A DNA stretch of 34,513 nucleotides from Flavobacteriales bacterium (GCA_007125175.1 SLDS01000117.1:1-34513), one strand, 5' to 3'; numbered from the stretch's first letter, positions 9,502 to 18,420 are shown. Program-made: numbers and translations. The notes: a model not told the origin generated them from the sequence alone.

Positions 9502-10856
9502 GCAAAACAGGTCTTGTAATACAGAGGGAGTATGTGAGCAGGGTCAAGAAAGCTTCCTTTATCGTGATGACCCTACTTGGGCCGGTATTGATTGCTGGCT
9601 TGATGAGCCTTGGGGTTTACCTCGGAATCAAGGATAGCAGTGTGTACAATGTACTTGTAGTGGATCTTACACCCTCCATTGCAGCGGATACCAGCGATAC
9701 AGCCTTGAGGCCGCTCTTCATGAAAAGATTGAAGGACACTCCTCAGGTTAAATTTTCTTACACCACACGAGGCATGAGCAATGCCGAGTTTGATTCAAGT
9801 GCTTACAGCCTAATGTTGGTATTGCGTGAGGATATTTTGTCAGTGCCACAGGCCGAGATGGTATTTCGAAGTTTGCCCAGTCTTAAGGCCCGCAGCTATA
9901 TCAAGTCACAGGTAGAGAAGGTGATAGAAAAAGAAAAACTCGCCCTTCACAGCATCGATCCCGATACCTATCAAAGCATACGTACCGATCTGGATATTAT
10001 GCAAATAAATGCCTCAGACGGTGAAGCATCCTACCAGCAGGAGCAGGCATTTGTAGGCTTCGCCTTTGCTGTGCTAATCTACTTTTTCATTTTTCTCTAT
10101 GGTGTGCAGGTCATGCGCGGGGTCATGGAAGAAAAGAGCAATCGAATTGTCGAGGTGATCATATCTTCAGTGAGGCCCTTTCAGCTCATGATGGGCAAGA
10201 TCATTGGCGTGGCCTTGGTAGGTCTTACCCAATTTTTGCTTTGGGTAATCCTGAGCTTTATACTCTTCTCTGCCCTGAGCGCATTCTTTATTCCCGATCT
10301 GATGTCGGCAGGGGGCATGGCCGAAGGTATGCAGGCGACTCAGTCGGTCATTGAGGAGCAAGGCAAAGACGCCATGAACCAAGCCACATTGACCAATATC
10401 GCCGAGCTGATACTCTTTCGAATCAACTGGCCTTTGATGCTTGGCATGTTCATCTTTTTCTTTCTGGGGGGCTACCTCCTGTATGCCTCTCTTTTTGCTG
10501 CTGTGGGTGCCGCTGTAGATAATGAGACCGATACACAGCAGTTTATGCTTCCTATCACTATCCCCTTGGTTTTTGCCTTTATCGTCTCAGAATTTGCCTT
10601 GGCAAATCCCGGTGGCACATCCGTACTGTGGTTTTCAATTGTGCCTCTCACCTCTCCGGTCGTGATGATGGTGCGCGTGGCTATGGGCTTTGAGGCAGGC
10701 ACACTTTGGCAGCTCTATGTAGGCATGGCTGCACTTATCGCAGGCTTTTTGGGAGCGGTATGGCTTGCCGCCAAAATATACAGAGTAGGAATTCTGATGT
10801 ATGGTAAGAAGGTTAACTACAAGGAGCTGTGGAAGTGGCTTCGGTTTAATACATGA
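9498..10856 (+). CDS. ABC-2 type transporter permease (NatB-like)
   Basis: Overlaps the ATPase gene by 4 nt (ATGA); VIQREYVSRVKKASFIVMTLLGP N-terminus, GVMEEKSNRIVEVIISSVRPFQLMMGKIIGV, multiple TM segments. Confidence 0.92.
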   Translation: MSKTGLVIQREYVSRVKKASFIVMTLLGPVLIAGLMSLGVYLGIKDSSVYNVLVVDLTPSIAADTSDTALRPLFMKRLKDTPQVKFSYTTRGMSNAEFDSSAYSLMLVLREDILSVPQAEMVFRSLPSLKARSYIKSQVEKVIEKEKLALHSIDPDTYQSIRTDLDIMQINASDGEASYQQEQAFVGFAFAVLIYFFIFLYGVQVMRGVMEEKSNRIVEVIISSVRPFQLMMGKIIGVALVGLTQFLLWVILSFILFSALSAFFIPDLMSAGGMAEGMQATQSVIEEQGKDAMNQATLTNIAELILFRINWPLMLGMFIFFFLGGYLLYASLFAAVGAAVDNETDTQQFMLPITIPLVFAFIVSEFALANPGGTSVLWFSIVPLTSPVVMMVRVAMGFEAGTLWQLYVGMAALIAGFLGAVWLAAKIYRVGILMYGKKVNYKELWKWLRFNT

Positions 10857-10882
10857 GTTTTTTAAGTGAGCACCATAGCGTC

Positions 10883-10912
10883 TTGGCTGGCCAACTTAGA
10901 TGCTTAAATTTG
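10883..10912 (+). promoter_or_regulatory. Candidate Bacteroidota promoter for the TPR-CHAT gene (TTG-N19-TAAATTTG)
   Basis: Exact TAnnTTTG with a TTG 19 nt upstream; predicts a TSS very near the ATG at 10921. Confidence 0.5.
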
Positions 10913-10920
10913 GTGCGACC

Positions 10921-13803
10921 ATGTTGAAAATCACATTTTCTCTTTCTGTTCTCCTTTTCACTTTCCTTGGTGCTCACGGCCTGAGGGCGCAGGTAGCTCC
11001 GATTTCCAATGAAGATTCCTTGGCGGCGATGGAGATCCAGCAAAGAGCGATTGGTCAATTCAGAATAGGAAAATTTGAGTATGGGATCACCATTTTGGAC
11101 AGTGCTTTGGCAATTTTTACCGAGCAGGAATGGTACGATTTGATAGCCTCAGCCGAGCTTGACCGCATAAGGGCGCAGATGTATTTAAATCATGATTTGC
11201 TCGAGCTACACCAAGCCCGCTTGCGTCTTGAAAAAAATATTCTGCCACTCGTTGAGAAACGATTGATCCATGCAAAAGCCTACCAGGCTGTTGGCGAGTC
11301 CTATCGGGATTTAGGCCAATTGCAAAAGTCTGTCGAGTATTTCTCCCGTTCCCTCGATGTGCTCTCAGAGCTCGATGATGTTTCACCCTACTATTATGGA
11401 CTTGTCCACAGTTGGCTTGCGCGTGTATATCAAGAGATGCATCAGAAGGCGCTTTCTCTCGAGCATCGAAGGGAAGCGGTTCGATATCAGCGGGCGCTTG
11501 ATTCTGGCGCTACGCCCAGCATCATTCTTGATTTGGCAGCCTTACTCTCAGCCCAGCTTGCCCTGAGCGATAGCGTTTCGGAGGAATCATATGCTTTGCT
11601 GGATGAGATACGGCACCTTTCGGAAAATCTGGATGAAAGAGAGCACAAGTACCTTACAACTGCCTTGCTTGCCGAATTCAGTGTTCTGCAAAAGGAGAAT
11701 CGACATCATGAAGTTTTAGCATTGCTTCCAGAAATTGAACGCTATGACTTGGTGGAAGGCACTGAGCAAATCATTGCCATAGCCATGCTTCGAAGGGGGC
11801 GTGCATATAGCGCCGTTGGTCGTGATCGGGAAGCCTTGGCATTGTGGGATTCGGTTTATGCTGAATGTGTCTTGAATTCCTCAAAATGGGCTCTGGCACA
11901 CAATATTTCAGAACTGTATGCAGATGGAGGTATGGGCTACCAAGCCTTGGAATGGGCCCAGCGGGCCGAAGCTCATATCCTACCTGATAGTTTAGAGCTT
12001 AAATTGAATCCTTATGCATGGTCGCTCGATGCTCCCAAAGTGCTACAGACTCTCAGGGTTTGCGTCAAGGCCTTAAGTGTAATAGCATATTCATCAGGTA
12101 TCGAAAAGGATCACAAGAGCATCATCGATAAAATCGATTCTTATGATAGCTTTTTTCGTCTGGCCAAAACTCGAGCGGTTCCAGGTGAGCTCATGACCTT
12201 GCGTGAAGCGGGCTGGTTGGATATTTACGACTTCGGCATGCAGGCGGCCTACCGTGCTTATCAACTCAGTGGTGAGGCATCATATCTGAGCACTGCATGG
12301 GAGATGACCGAAGAATCCAAAGCCGCCACCCTCTTGAGTTCATTTAACCGCATCGCCGGGGATGAATTGAGCCCTGTGTCATCGGAGCTTCTTCAAGAGG
12401 AATCTGCTTTGCGCACTGAGTATGGCTATCTCCAATCGCTATTGATGCAAGAAGACCTGGAAGAAGCTGAAAAGGCACCTATTCGAAAGCGCTTCTTTGA
12501 AGTAAATCGCCATCTCGATAAGGTTGTAGAGCGTTACAAAAATGAGTATGCCGATTACAGCGCCCAGCGTTTTTCACCTCCCTTGCCAAGCCTGGAAGAA
12601 GCCCGCGATGAGCTCGACAGCGATGAGTTTATTTGGAACTACTTTTCGGGCCCCTCAGGAGTCTACACCTTATCTCTTGGTGCCGAGTCTTGCGACCTGC
12701 GTCGATTGAGCAGTGAAGATAGCCTCTCGGCGCTCGTTTCAGAGTATCGCACCCGATCAGCCTTGATGCCCTCATTGCAAAACTTTCGCGAGGAAATGAG
12801 TGAGTTGAACGCTATGTCATTTGAGCTGTATAAGCATGTGGTCATTCCAGTGCTACCGGCCACAGGCAAGCTCCCTGAAAAGGTGGTGGTGCTCCCAGAT
12901 GGAGTCTTGCATTACCTTCCTTTCGAAGCCTTGGTCACTGTGGCAAACTCTGGCCTTGGCAATGAGCGATATTTAATTGAAGATACGGAGATTTCCTATG
13001 CTTATGGTTATCGCAGCATAGAGGCATACTCTCCCCGGCAAGTCCGCTTCGATGGGGAGTTTATGGGCCTGGCCCCCGCCTTTGGCAGTTCAGGAGCCAG
13101 TACTTCATGGTCACAGCTACGTGGGGCCCAAGTGGAGTTAGATAGAGTAGCAAGCCTTTTTAACGAAGCGTCTGTGAGCAAAGATCTTAACTGCATGGAT
13201 TGGTTTCGCGGCCGCGCAGGGCAATACCGAATTATGCACTTTTCTACACATGCATTTACTGATCCCATAGACCCTTTGCGCTCGGGCTTATTGCTCAACG
13301 CTGGTAGTGAATCCCTGCAGGATGGTACCTTAAAAGTCTCTGACTTGTATTTTTCCAGCCTTCCGGCAGAAATGGTGGTGCTCAGTGCATGCCAAACAGG
13401 GGATGGACCGATCCGAAGAGGGGAGGGAGCCATTAGTTTGGCACATGGCTTTTTCTATGCCGGGAGCCCTGCTGTCTTGATGACCCTCTGGCCCAGCAAT
13501 GATGCCAGTGGTGCAGATCTGATGAGCAACTTTTACAAAGTATTGTTGGAAGGCAATACGAAACGTGCAGCTCTTTCTACCGCCAAGCGCAGCTATTTAG
13601 CCAGCCATGACGGGTACATGAAGCATCCTTATTTTTGGGCTGGAATGGTTTTGGTCGGTGATCCACGCCCCCTTTACTCAAGTGACTCCCTCTGGTCTTC
13701 AATATGGTTGTGGCTCTTGATTGCTTTGATCATGGCCATAGTTCTTCTAATTTTGCCCTGGAGACCTTCGCAGGGTTTTGGTGATCATAGCAAGCAATCT
13801 TAG
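10921..13803 (+). CDS. Exported TPR-repeat CHAT-domain (caspase-like) protein with C-terminal TM segment
   Basis: Signal peptide MLKITFSLSVLLFTFLGAHGLRAQ (start at the internal Met; ORF track opens at 10900), TPR-like helices, CHAT motifs MHFSTHAFTDP (His 13249-13251) and VVLSACQTGDG (Cys 13390-13392), EGAISLAHGFFYAGSPAVLMTLWPSND, then WLWLLIALIMAIVLLILPW. Confidence 0.88.
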   Translation: MLKITFSLSVLLFTFLGAHGLRAQVAPISNEDSLAAMEIQQRAIGQFRIGKFEYGITILDSALAIFTEQEWYDLIASAELDRIRAQMYLNHDLLELHQARLRLEKNILPLVEKRLIHAKAYQAVGESYRDLGQLQKSVEYFSRSLDVLSELDDVSPYYYGLVHSWLARVYQEMHQKALSLEHRREAVRYQRALDSGATPSIILDLAALLSAQLALSDSVSEESYALLDEIRHLSENLDEREHKYLTTALLAEFSVLQKENRHHEVLALLPEIERYDLVEGTEQIIAIAMLRRGRAYSAVGRDREALALWDSVYAECVLNSSKWALAHNISELYADGGMGYQALEWAQRAEAHILPDSLELKLNPYAWSLDAPKVLQTLRVCVKALSVIAYSSGIEKDHKSIIDKIDSYDSFFRLAKTRAVPGELMTLREAGWLDIYDFGMQAAYRAYQLSGEASYLSTAWEMTEESKAATLLSSFNRIAGDELSPVSSELLQEESALRTEYGYLQSLLMQEDLEEAEKAPIRKRFFEVNRHLDKVVERYKNEYADYSAQRFSPPLPSLEEARDELDSDEFIWNYFSGPSGVYTLSLGAESCDLRRLSSEDSLSALVSEYRTRSALMPSLQNFREEMSELNAMSFELYKHVVIPVLPATGKLPEKVVVLPDGVLHYLPFEALVTVANSGLGNERYLIEDTEISYAYGYRSIEAYSPRQVRFDGEFMGLAPAFGSSGASTSWSQLRGAQVELDRVASLFNEASVSKDLNCMDWFRGRAGQYRIMHFSTHAFTDPIDPLRSGLLLNAGSESLQDGTLKVSDLYFSSLPAEMVVLSACQTGDGPIRRGEGAISLAHGFFYAGSPAVLMTLWPSNDASGADLMSNFYKVLLEGNTKRAALSTAKRSYLASHDGYMKHPYFWAGMVLVGDPRPLYSSDSLWSSIWLWLLIALIMAIVLLILPWRPSQGFGDHSKQS

Positions 13804-14585
13804 TCTCTGCTTTCATCCAGTTCTCGAAGCAGAAGTGTTGCCTGTTCTCTGTAGGCACCTTTTTCGGCTGAGATTTGCACGAGAAGATTCCTTGCCTCAG
13901 TCATTTCCTGCGCCAGCAGCAGTGCCAGAGCCCGGTGAAACCTCGCCACTTCAAAGAAGGCATGATCCCTGCTATCGAAGTAGAGGTAAAGATCTGAAGC
14001 CTTATAGTGGTGGCCCAATGCCATTTGGGCCTCAGCGACATAAAAAAGTTGAAATTCTTCTTTTTCTTCGAGACTCTTTTTTTCCAGCAGGGTGGGGTAA
14101 TCCACAGCTTCCAACAGTGCATTGTAGTCTCCCTGATCGTAGTGATTCAGCAGCGCTCTAAGTTGTGCGTCGACGTCAAGTCCCCGTGTGGTGATCATAT
14201 TGGGGTAGGGCTCAAATTGCGCTTCGGCTATTTGGTCAAAAGCCGGCGGATCAGGTCGCATTAGCACGACAGCTACAAAACCTGCCAAGAGGAGGATGAT
14301 GAAGCCAGCTGCGATGCGCAGCGTATAGGAATTGGAGCTGTTTTTTTCCATTTGCTCTGTTTCCCATTGCTTTATTTTTTCCTTAAGCTCGGCTTTTCCA
14401 ATTTCTTCCAGGCCCTTTTTAAGATTGATAAATTCTACCACAGCAACGTCGAAAGCAGGATCTTGCTTTCTCCTTAGTTCGATTTTTTGCCTCTCGTCTT
14501 GTGGCAATAGATCTTCGATGTAGGCCATTATCAGAGCGGTCATCTCATTATCATTATGGCGCATATGGTTCATGTTATCATTCAT
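13800..14585 (-). CDS. Single-pass membrane protein, anti-sigma-factor-like N-terminus with C-terminal TPR-like region
   Basis: Short acidic/basic N-terminus, TM TLRIAAGFIILLLAGFVAVVLM, C-terminal helical repeats; start at the internal ATG giving an 8-nt ATGAATGA overlap with the sigma gene stop (ORF track opens at 14606). Confidence 0.65.
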   Translation of the reverse strand: MNDNMNHMRHNDNEMTALIMAYIEDLLPQDERQKIELRRKQDPAFDVAVVEFINLKKGLEEIGKAELKEKIKQWETEQMEKNSSNSYTLRIAAGFIILLLAGFVAVVLMRPDPPAFDQIAEAQFEPYPNMITTRGLDVDAQLRALLNHYDQGDYNALLEAVDYPTLLEKKSLEEKEEFQLFYVAEAQMALGHHYKASDLYLYFDSRDHAFFEVARFHRALALLLAQEMTEARNLLVQISAEKGAYREQATLLLRELDESRD

Positions 14586-15162
14586 TGCTAGTGTCTTTGT
14601 TCTCACGGATTTCCTTGAGGATACTCTTCAGCTTTTGCAAGCATTGGTATTTACTTTTCTTTGCCACATTTTCATTCTTATACTTCATTCTTGCTGCGAT
14701 CGCTTCCATGCTAAACTCTCTGTAATAGTAGAGATTCAGAACCGTTTTGCAGTTTTCATTCATCTTCGAGAGGGCCAAGTGCAAATCTTGGTAGCTTTCA
14801 TCAAGTTCCTCGGTTTGTCTGTATTGTTCATCGATCAGGGGCTGCTCTTCCATGCCTATGGAGAGCCCAAATTTATCCACGCTATTGCTCCATTTACTTT
14901 TCGATAAGTCTTTTGCCAGATTTTTGGCAATGCCGACTAGGTAGGTGCTTATGCTGCATGTCAAATGCGTAATGCTTCCGGTTCTTACTTTCTCAAAAAA
15001 AATGAAGAAGGCCTCTTGGTATACTTCGCTACACCTGCTCTCATCTAAATTGTAGTGCTCAGAAATGTAGTACATTACCTTTTTTCGATGTGCCCCATAC
15101 ATCTGACTCAAATAGGAATCTGAAGCTTCGCGGATTGCTTGTATTTCGTGTCCTTTTACCAC
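14578..15162 (-). CDS. RNA polymerase ECF-type sigma-70 factor (GTG start)
   Basis: Region 2-like EVYQEAFFIFFEKV...STYLVGIAKNLAKDL; region 4-like LHLALSKMNENCKTVLNLYYYREFSMEAIAARMKYKNENVAKKSKYQCLQKL; start codon at 15160-15162 is CAC on plus, i.e. GTG, with an in-frame TAA just upstream. Confidence 0.85.
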   Translation of the reverse strand: MVKGHEIQAIREASDSYLSQMYGAHRKKVMYYISEHYNLDESRCSEVYQEAFFIFFEKVRTGSITHLTCSISTYLVGIAKNLAKDLSKSKWSNSVDKFGLSIGMEEQPLIDEQYRQTEELDESYQDLHLALSKMNENCKTVLNLYYYREFSMEAIAARMKYKNENVAKKSKYQCLQKLKSILKEIRENKDTSNE

Positions 15163-15268
15163 TTCTTAATGGCTTGATTTTCGAAAAGGTAACCAATTAC
15201 TCCAAAAAAAAAAAAAAAAAAATCATAGAAGCGGTTACCTTTTTCTCTGCCTCTCCATTAAGAAGTGG
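15159..15268. repeat. Interrupted inverted repeat: outer 14-bp arms and inner 11-bp arms
   Basis: CCACTTCTTAATGG (15159-15172) vs CCATTAAGAAGTGG (15255-15268), perfect reverse complement; AAAAGGTAACC (15184-15194) vs GGTTACCTTTT (15233-15243), perfect reverse complement. Confidence 0.9.
15204..15222. repeat. Homopolymer A19 (T19 on the sigma-factor coding strand)
   Basis: 19 consecutive A residues in the centre of the inverted repeat. Confidence 0.95.
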
Positions 15269-15426
15269 GTCAGGCGATGTTTTTCGACTTCACCTGCTCT
15301 AAGCCAGCTCCGTCCGGAGACCTCTTGTTGTGGAGAATTGATGGACTCCTTAAAGTGATGGGCTGGCTATTTCTGGCTAACCGAAGCAGGCTATGAATTC
15401 GGTAGGCGTACAGCTTGAAACCAGGA

Positions 15427-15457
15427 AGGGTCGTTGTAACAAGATTGCAACGACCCT
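15427..15457. repeat. Inverted repeat AGGGTCGTTG / CAACGACCCT (10-bp arms, 11-nt spacer)
   Basis: Perfect reverse-complementary arms 15427-15436 and 15448-15457. Confidence 0.85.
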
Positions 15458-15698
15458 ACTGTTTTATCAAAGTCGTGCTTTTGTATGCCCTCCAGCCTGC
15501 CCCACGAAGGGATAAGATCAGTACCTGTTTCCTTTTCGGTATCTACCGGCTTGGCTTGCCTTTTGAAGCTCTTGGATTTTCTTTAGACTCTGATTTAAGA
15601 CTTGGCTCCTTGATTTTTTTGCCGAAAAGGTCGAAGGCTATTCCCTTTTTTTAGAAATTGTGCCTCTAGTTTAGTACTCGGGTGAAAATCGCATTTCT

Positions 15699-17549
15699 AT
15701 GAATTCCAATAGTCCATGGCTGCTTCTGTGGCTTGCTATTCTATTCTTGAGGCCTGCATTGATGCTTGCTGACTCCTCTGAGACTGAAATACTGCGCAGC
15801 AAGGCCATTCTGGCAGGCGATTATCCCGACGATATTCGGCTGGGGGCATTCAACGATCTGGCCTGGGAATACTATTTTCTAAATTTTGACAGCGCAATGC
15901 ACTACGCCAGGAATGCTATAGCGCTGGCCAAGAGACTCGATGATCCCTATTGGACCGCAGTGTCGCTTGAGATGATGGCCATACTTAAGGATGTTTCCGG
16001 GCAGATGGAAGAGGCTATAAATCTATATTTGGAGGTGATTCCATTGCGCGAGAGTATAGGTGGAGAAGGCTTGGAAAATACCTACAACAATTTGGCTGTA
16101 CTATTCAGAAATCAAGAAAACTATGGAAAGGCCCTAAAGTATTTCACATTGTCACATGACATTGAGCAGGCCAATGGCAATGAAATAGGCATGGCAGGCA
16201 GCCTTGTCAACATTGCATCAGTACTGGTCCGCTTGGCCGATTTTGATTCGGTACCCAATTACTTACACCGGGCAGTTAATCTCTCAAGAAAACTCGAGTT
16301 GAACACGGTGCAAAGTGCTGCATATCTTAATTTTGGAGCTTATTTTTTGGAGCGATTCATTTTGGATAGCGCTCAGTATTATTACACTTTGGGAGGCGTA
16401 CTCGCCGAAACCATCAATGACCAGGGTAGCGTAGCAACGGCCAGCCTTGGCCTTGCCGATATCAATGAGGAATACGGCTTTAACGAATCGGCTTTGAAGT
16501 ACCTTGAAAAGGCAGAGCTCGCAGCTACTAAAATCAATTCCCTACTCATGCTGCAACGTGTGTATGCTAGTCGATCCCGAATCATGGCAGCGCTGGGGCG
16601 GTATGAGGAAGCTTTTTCCTGTCATGAAAAATATATGAGCATGAGGGATTCCCTCACCAATCTGGACTTGCAAAGAATAAGCAATGAGTTGGAGAGTAAG
16701 TATGAGAGTGAAAAAAAAGAAAGACGTATCGCAGAGCTTCAGCTCGTGAGCGCGCAGGGCGCGCTTCGAGAAGTAGCAAGCCGCAATCAACGCAATGTGA
16801 TGATACTGCTCTCTGCCATCATATTGATGCTGGCCGCATTCTGGGCATATCGATACAGGGCACAGCAAAAGAGCGCTGTACTTATGGCCGCCAAAAATAA
16901 AACCATAGAACTGGCCCTCAAAGACCGCGAAACCCTACTCAAGGAAATTCACCACAGGGTGAAAAATAACCTTCAGGTAGTGAGTAGCTTGCTAAGTTTG
17001 CAAGGGAGAGAGATTTCGGATGAGAAAGCACTCAATGCTGTAAACGAAACCCGTCACAGGGTGAAATCCATGGCCCTCATTCATCAATTCTTATACGGTG
17101 AAGGCGATCTGAAAAGTATCGACATGAAAACGTATGTGAAAGAGCTGAGCAAAAGCCTGTTCAATGCATACAGGGTCGATCACGATACTGTGGAACTCAG
17201 GCTCAATGTAGAGGACATTCACCTGGATGTAGATACTGCCTTGCCCTTGGGTATCATTCTCAACGAATTGATAACAAATGCCCTCAAATATGCATTTCCC
17301 GATGGTGCCGAAGGTGAAATTGCCGTCTCATTGCAAGTAGCGGATGGGGCTTTAATCCTTCAGGTGAAGGACAATGGCATCGGTCACAATGGAGAGATGA
17401 ATACCCAAGAATCCTTTGGCCACAAACTACTACACGCTTTTAAAAATAAACTTAAGGCCACCATTTCCGTAAGTACCACTGCGGGCATGGAAGTTACATA
17501 CACCATTCGAAATTACAAACGCATATGGCCAGAACCTATCGCATCCTGA
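15699..17549 (+). CDS. TPR-containing sensor histidine kinase (HisKA_2 type)
   Basis: Signal/TM N-terminus, TPR helices, TM VMILLSAIILMLAAFWAYRY, LKEIHHRVKNNLQVVSSLLSLQ, LPLGIILNELITNALKYAF, VKDNGIGHN. Confidence 0.92.
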   Translation: MNSNSPWLLLWLAILFLRPALMLADSSETEILRSKAILAGDYPDDIRLGAFNDLAWEYYFLNFDSAMHYARNAIALAKRLDDPYWTAVSLEMMAILKDVSGQMEEAINLYLEVIPLRESIGGEGLENTYNNLAVLFRNQENYGKALKYFTLSHDIEQANGNEIGMAGSLVNIASVLVRLADFDSVPNYLHRAVNLSRKLELNTVQSAAYLNFGAYFLERFILDSAQYYYTLGGVLAETINDQGSVATASLGLADINEEYGFNESALKYLEKAELAATKINSLLMLQRVYASRSRIMAALGRYEEAFSCHEKYMSMRDSLTNLDLQRISNELESKYESEKKERRIAELQLVSAQGALREVASRNQRNVMILLSAIILMLAAFWAYRYRAQQKSAVLMAAKNKTIELALKDRETLLKEIHHRVKNNLQVVSSLLSLQGREISDEKALNAVNETRHRVKSMALIHQFLYGEGDLKSIDMKTYVKELSKSLFNAYRVDHDTVELRLNVEDIHLDVDTALPLGIILNELITNALKYAFPDGAEGEIAVSLQVADGALILQVKDNGIGHNGEMNTQESFGHKLLHAFKNKLKATISVSTTAGMEVTYTIRNYKRIWPEPIAS

Positions 17550-18142
17550 TAGTTGAAGATGAACCTCTTATTGCAGAGGATATTCGAGCGTATCTGGAGG
17601 AAAACGATTTTTCCGTGAGCGGAATCGCCCATACCGGTGACGAGGCACTGGAAATGTTGGAAACCTCTCCGCCCGATGCCATACTATTGGATATCAATCT
17701 GGGCGAGGGCCCCGATGGCATAGCAATAGCCGAGGAGATAAGAAATCGCTGGCAGCTACCCTTCGTGTTTCTCACAAGCCACGCTGATAGGGATACCCTG
17801 TTTCGTGCCAGGCAAACATTTCCCGCAGGCTACCTGCTCAAGCCATTCGACGGCCTTGACTTGATGACTGCCCTCGAGATAGCCCTGTTCAACCACCTAA
17901 ATGGGCAAAACAATCAGATTATCAGTCTGGAAAAAATCAATGAGGTGCTTCCAACCTCACTCAGCCAGCGGGAGTTTGATTTGCTTTTAAAGCTTAGGGA
18001 AGGCAAGACCAACAAAGAGATTGCTGAGGCTTCATTTATCTCTGTGAATACTGTCAAAACCCACCTGCAACACCTTTTCGATAAGCTCGATGTAAGGAAC
18101 CGTACCCAAGCCCTTTTCCGCATTAAAGAGCTTGGTTTTTAG
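17525..18142 (+). CDS. Response regulator, REC + LuxR-type HTH
   Basis: ILIVEDEPLIAEDI, ILLDINLGEGPDG, LLKPF; HTH SQREFDLLLKLREGKTNKEIAEASFISVNTVKTHLQHLFDKL; overlaps the kinase 3' end. Confidence 0.92.
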   Translation: MARTYRILIVEDEPLIAEDIRAYLEENDFSVSGIAHTGDEALEMLETSPPDAILLDINLGEGPDGIAIAEEIRNRWQLPFVFLTSHADRDTLFRARQTFPAGYLLKPFDGLDLMTALEIALFNHLNGQNNQIISLEKINEVLPTSLSQREFDLLLKLREGKTNKEIAEASFISVNTVKTHLQHLFDKLDVRNRTQALFRIKELGF

Positions 18143-18246
18143 GTATTTTTTGTCTGCCTTTCAGCAAAAATGAGTCTGCTAATCAGGCTTGCAAGTTCGA
18201 CATCTCTGGAACCGCGGCATCATTCCTTGATTTTCTTTCACACAAA

Positions 18247-18264
18247 ATCACCCTTTTGGGTGAT
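18247..18264. repeat. Short perfect hairpin ATCACCC-TTTT-GGGTGAT
   Basis: 7-bp arms, 4-nt loop; not followed by a long T tract. Confidence 0.6.
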
Positions 18265-18385
18265 GCGCTTCTTTTGCAATCTTGGCACTTTTACATGCAC
18301 GTTGTTTAGGAGGTATATCTATTGCTGTGCCTCTTATTATTGGGTAAACAACACGTTCGATACTCCAATCAATCTAGCGCGTTGT

Positions 18386-18420
18386 GAAAAGAACCTCTCT
18401 TCAGGGGTTCTTTTCTTTTA
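18386..18420 (+). terminator. Rho-independent-like terminator GAAAAGAACC-N10-GGTTCTTTTC followed by TTTTA
   Basis: 10-bp perfect stem 18386-18395 / 18406-18415 and downstream T run. Confidence 0.7.

Noticed and set aside
15415-15654. 79-aa ORF in the sigma-kinase spacer
   Set aside because: Low protein-like quality and it covers inverted repeats; no start context or family features.
18168-18225. tRNA-like sequence (CTGCTAA anticodon-loop-like, GTTCGAC T-loop-like)
   Set aside because: Anticodon and T stems do not pair properly and no acceptor stem could be closed.
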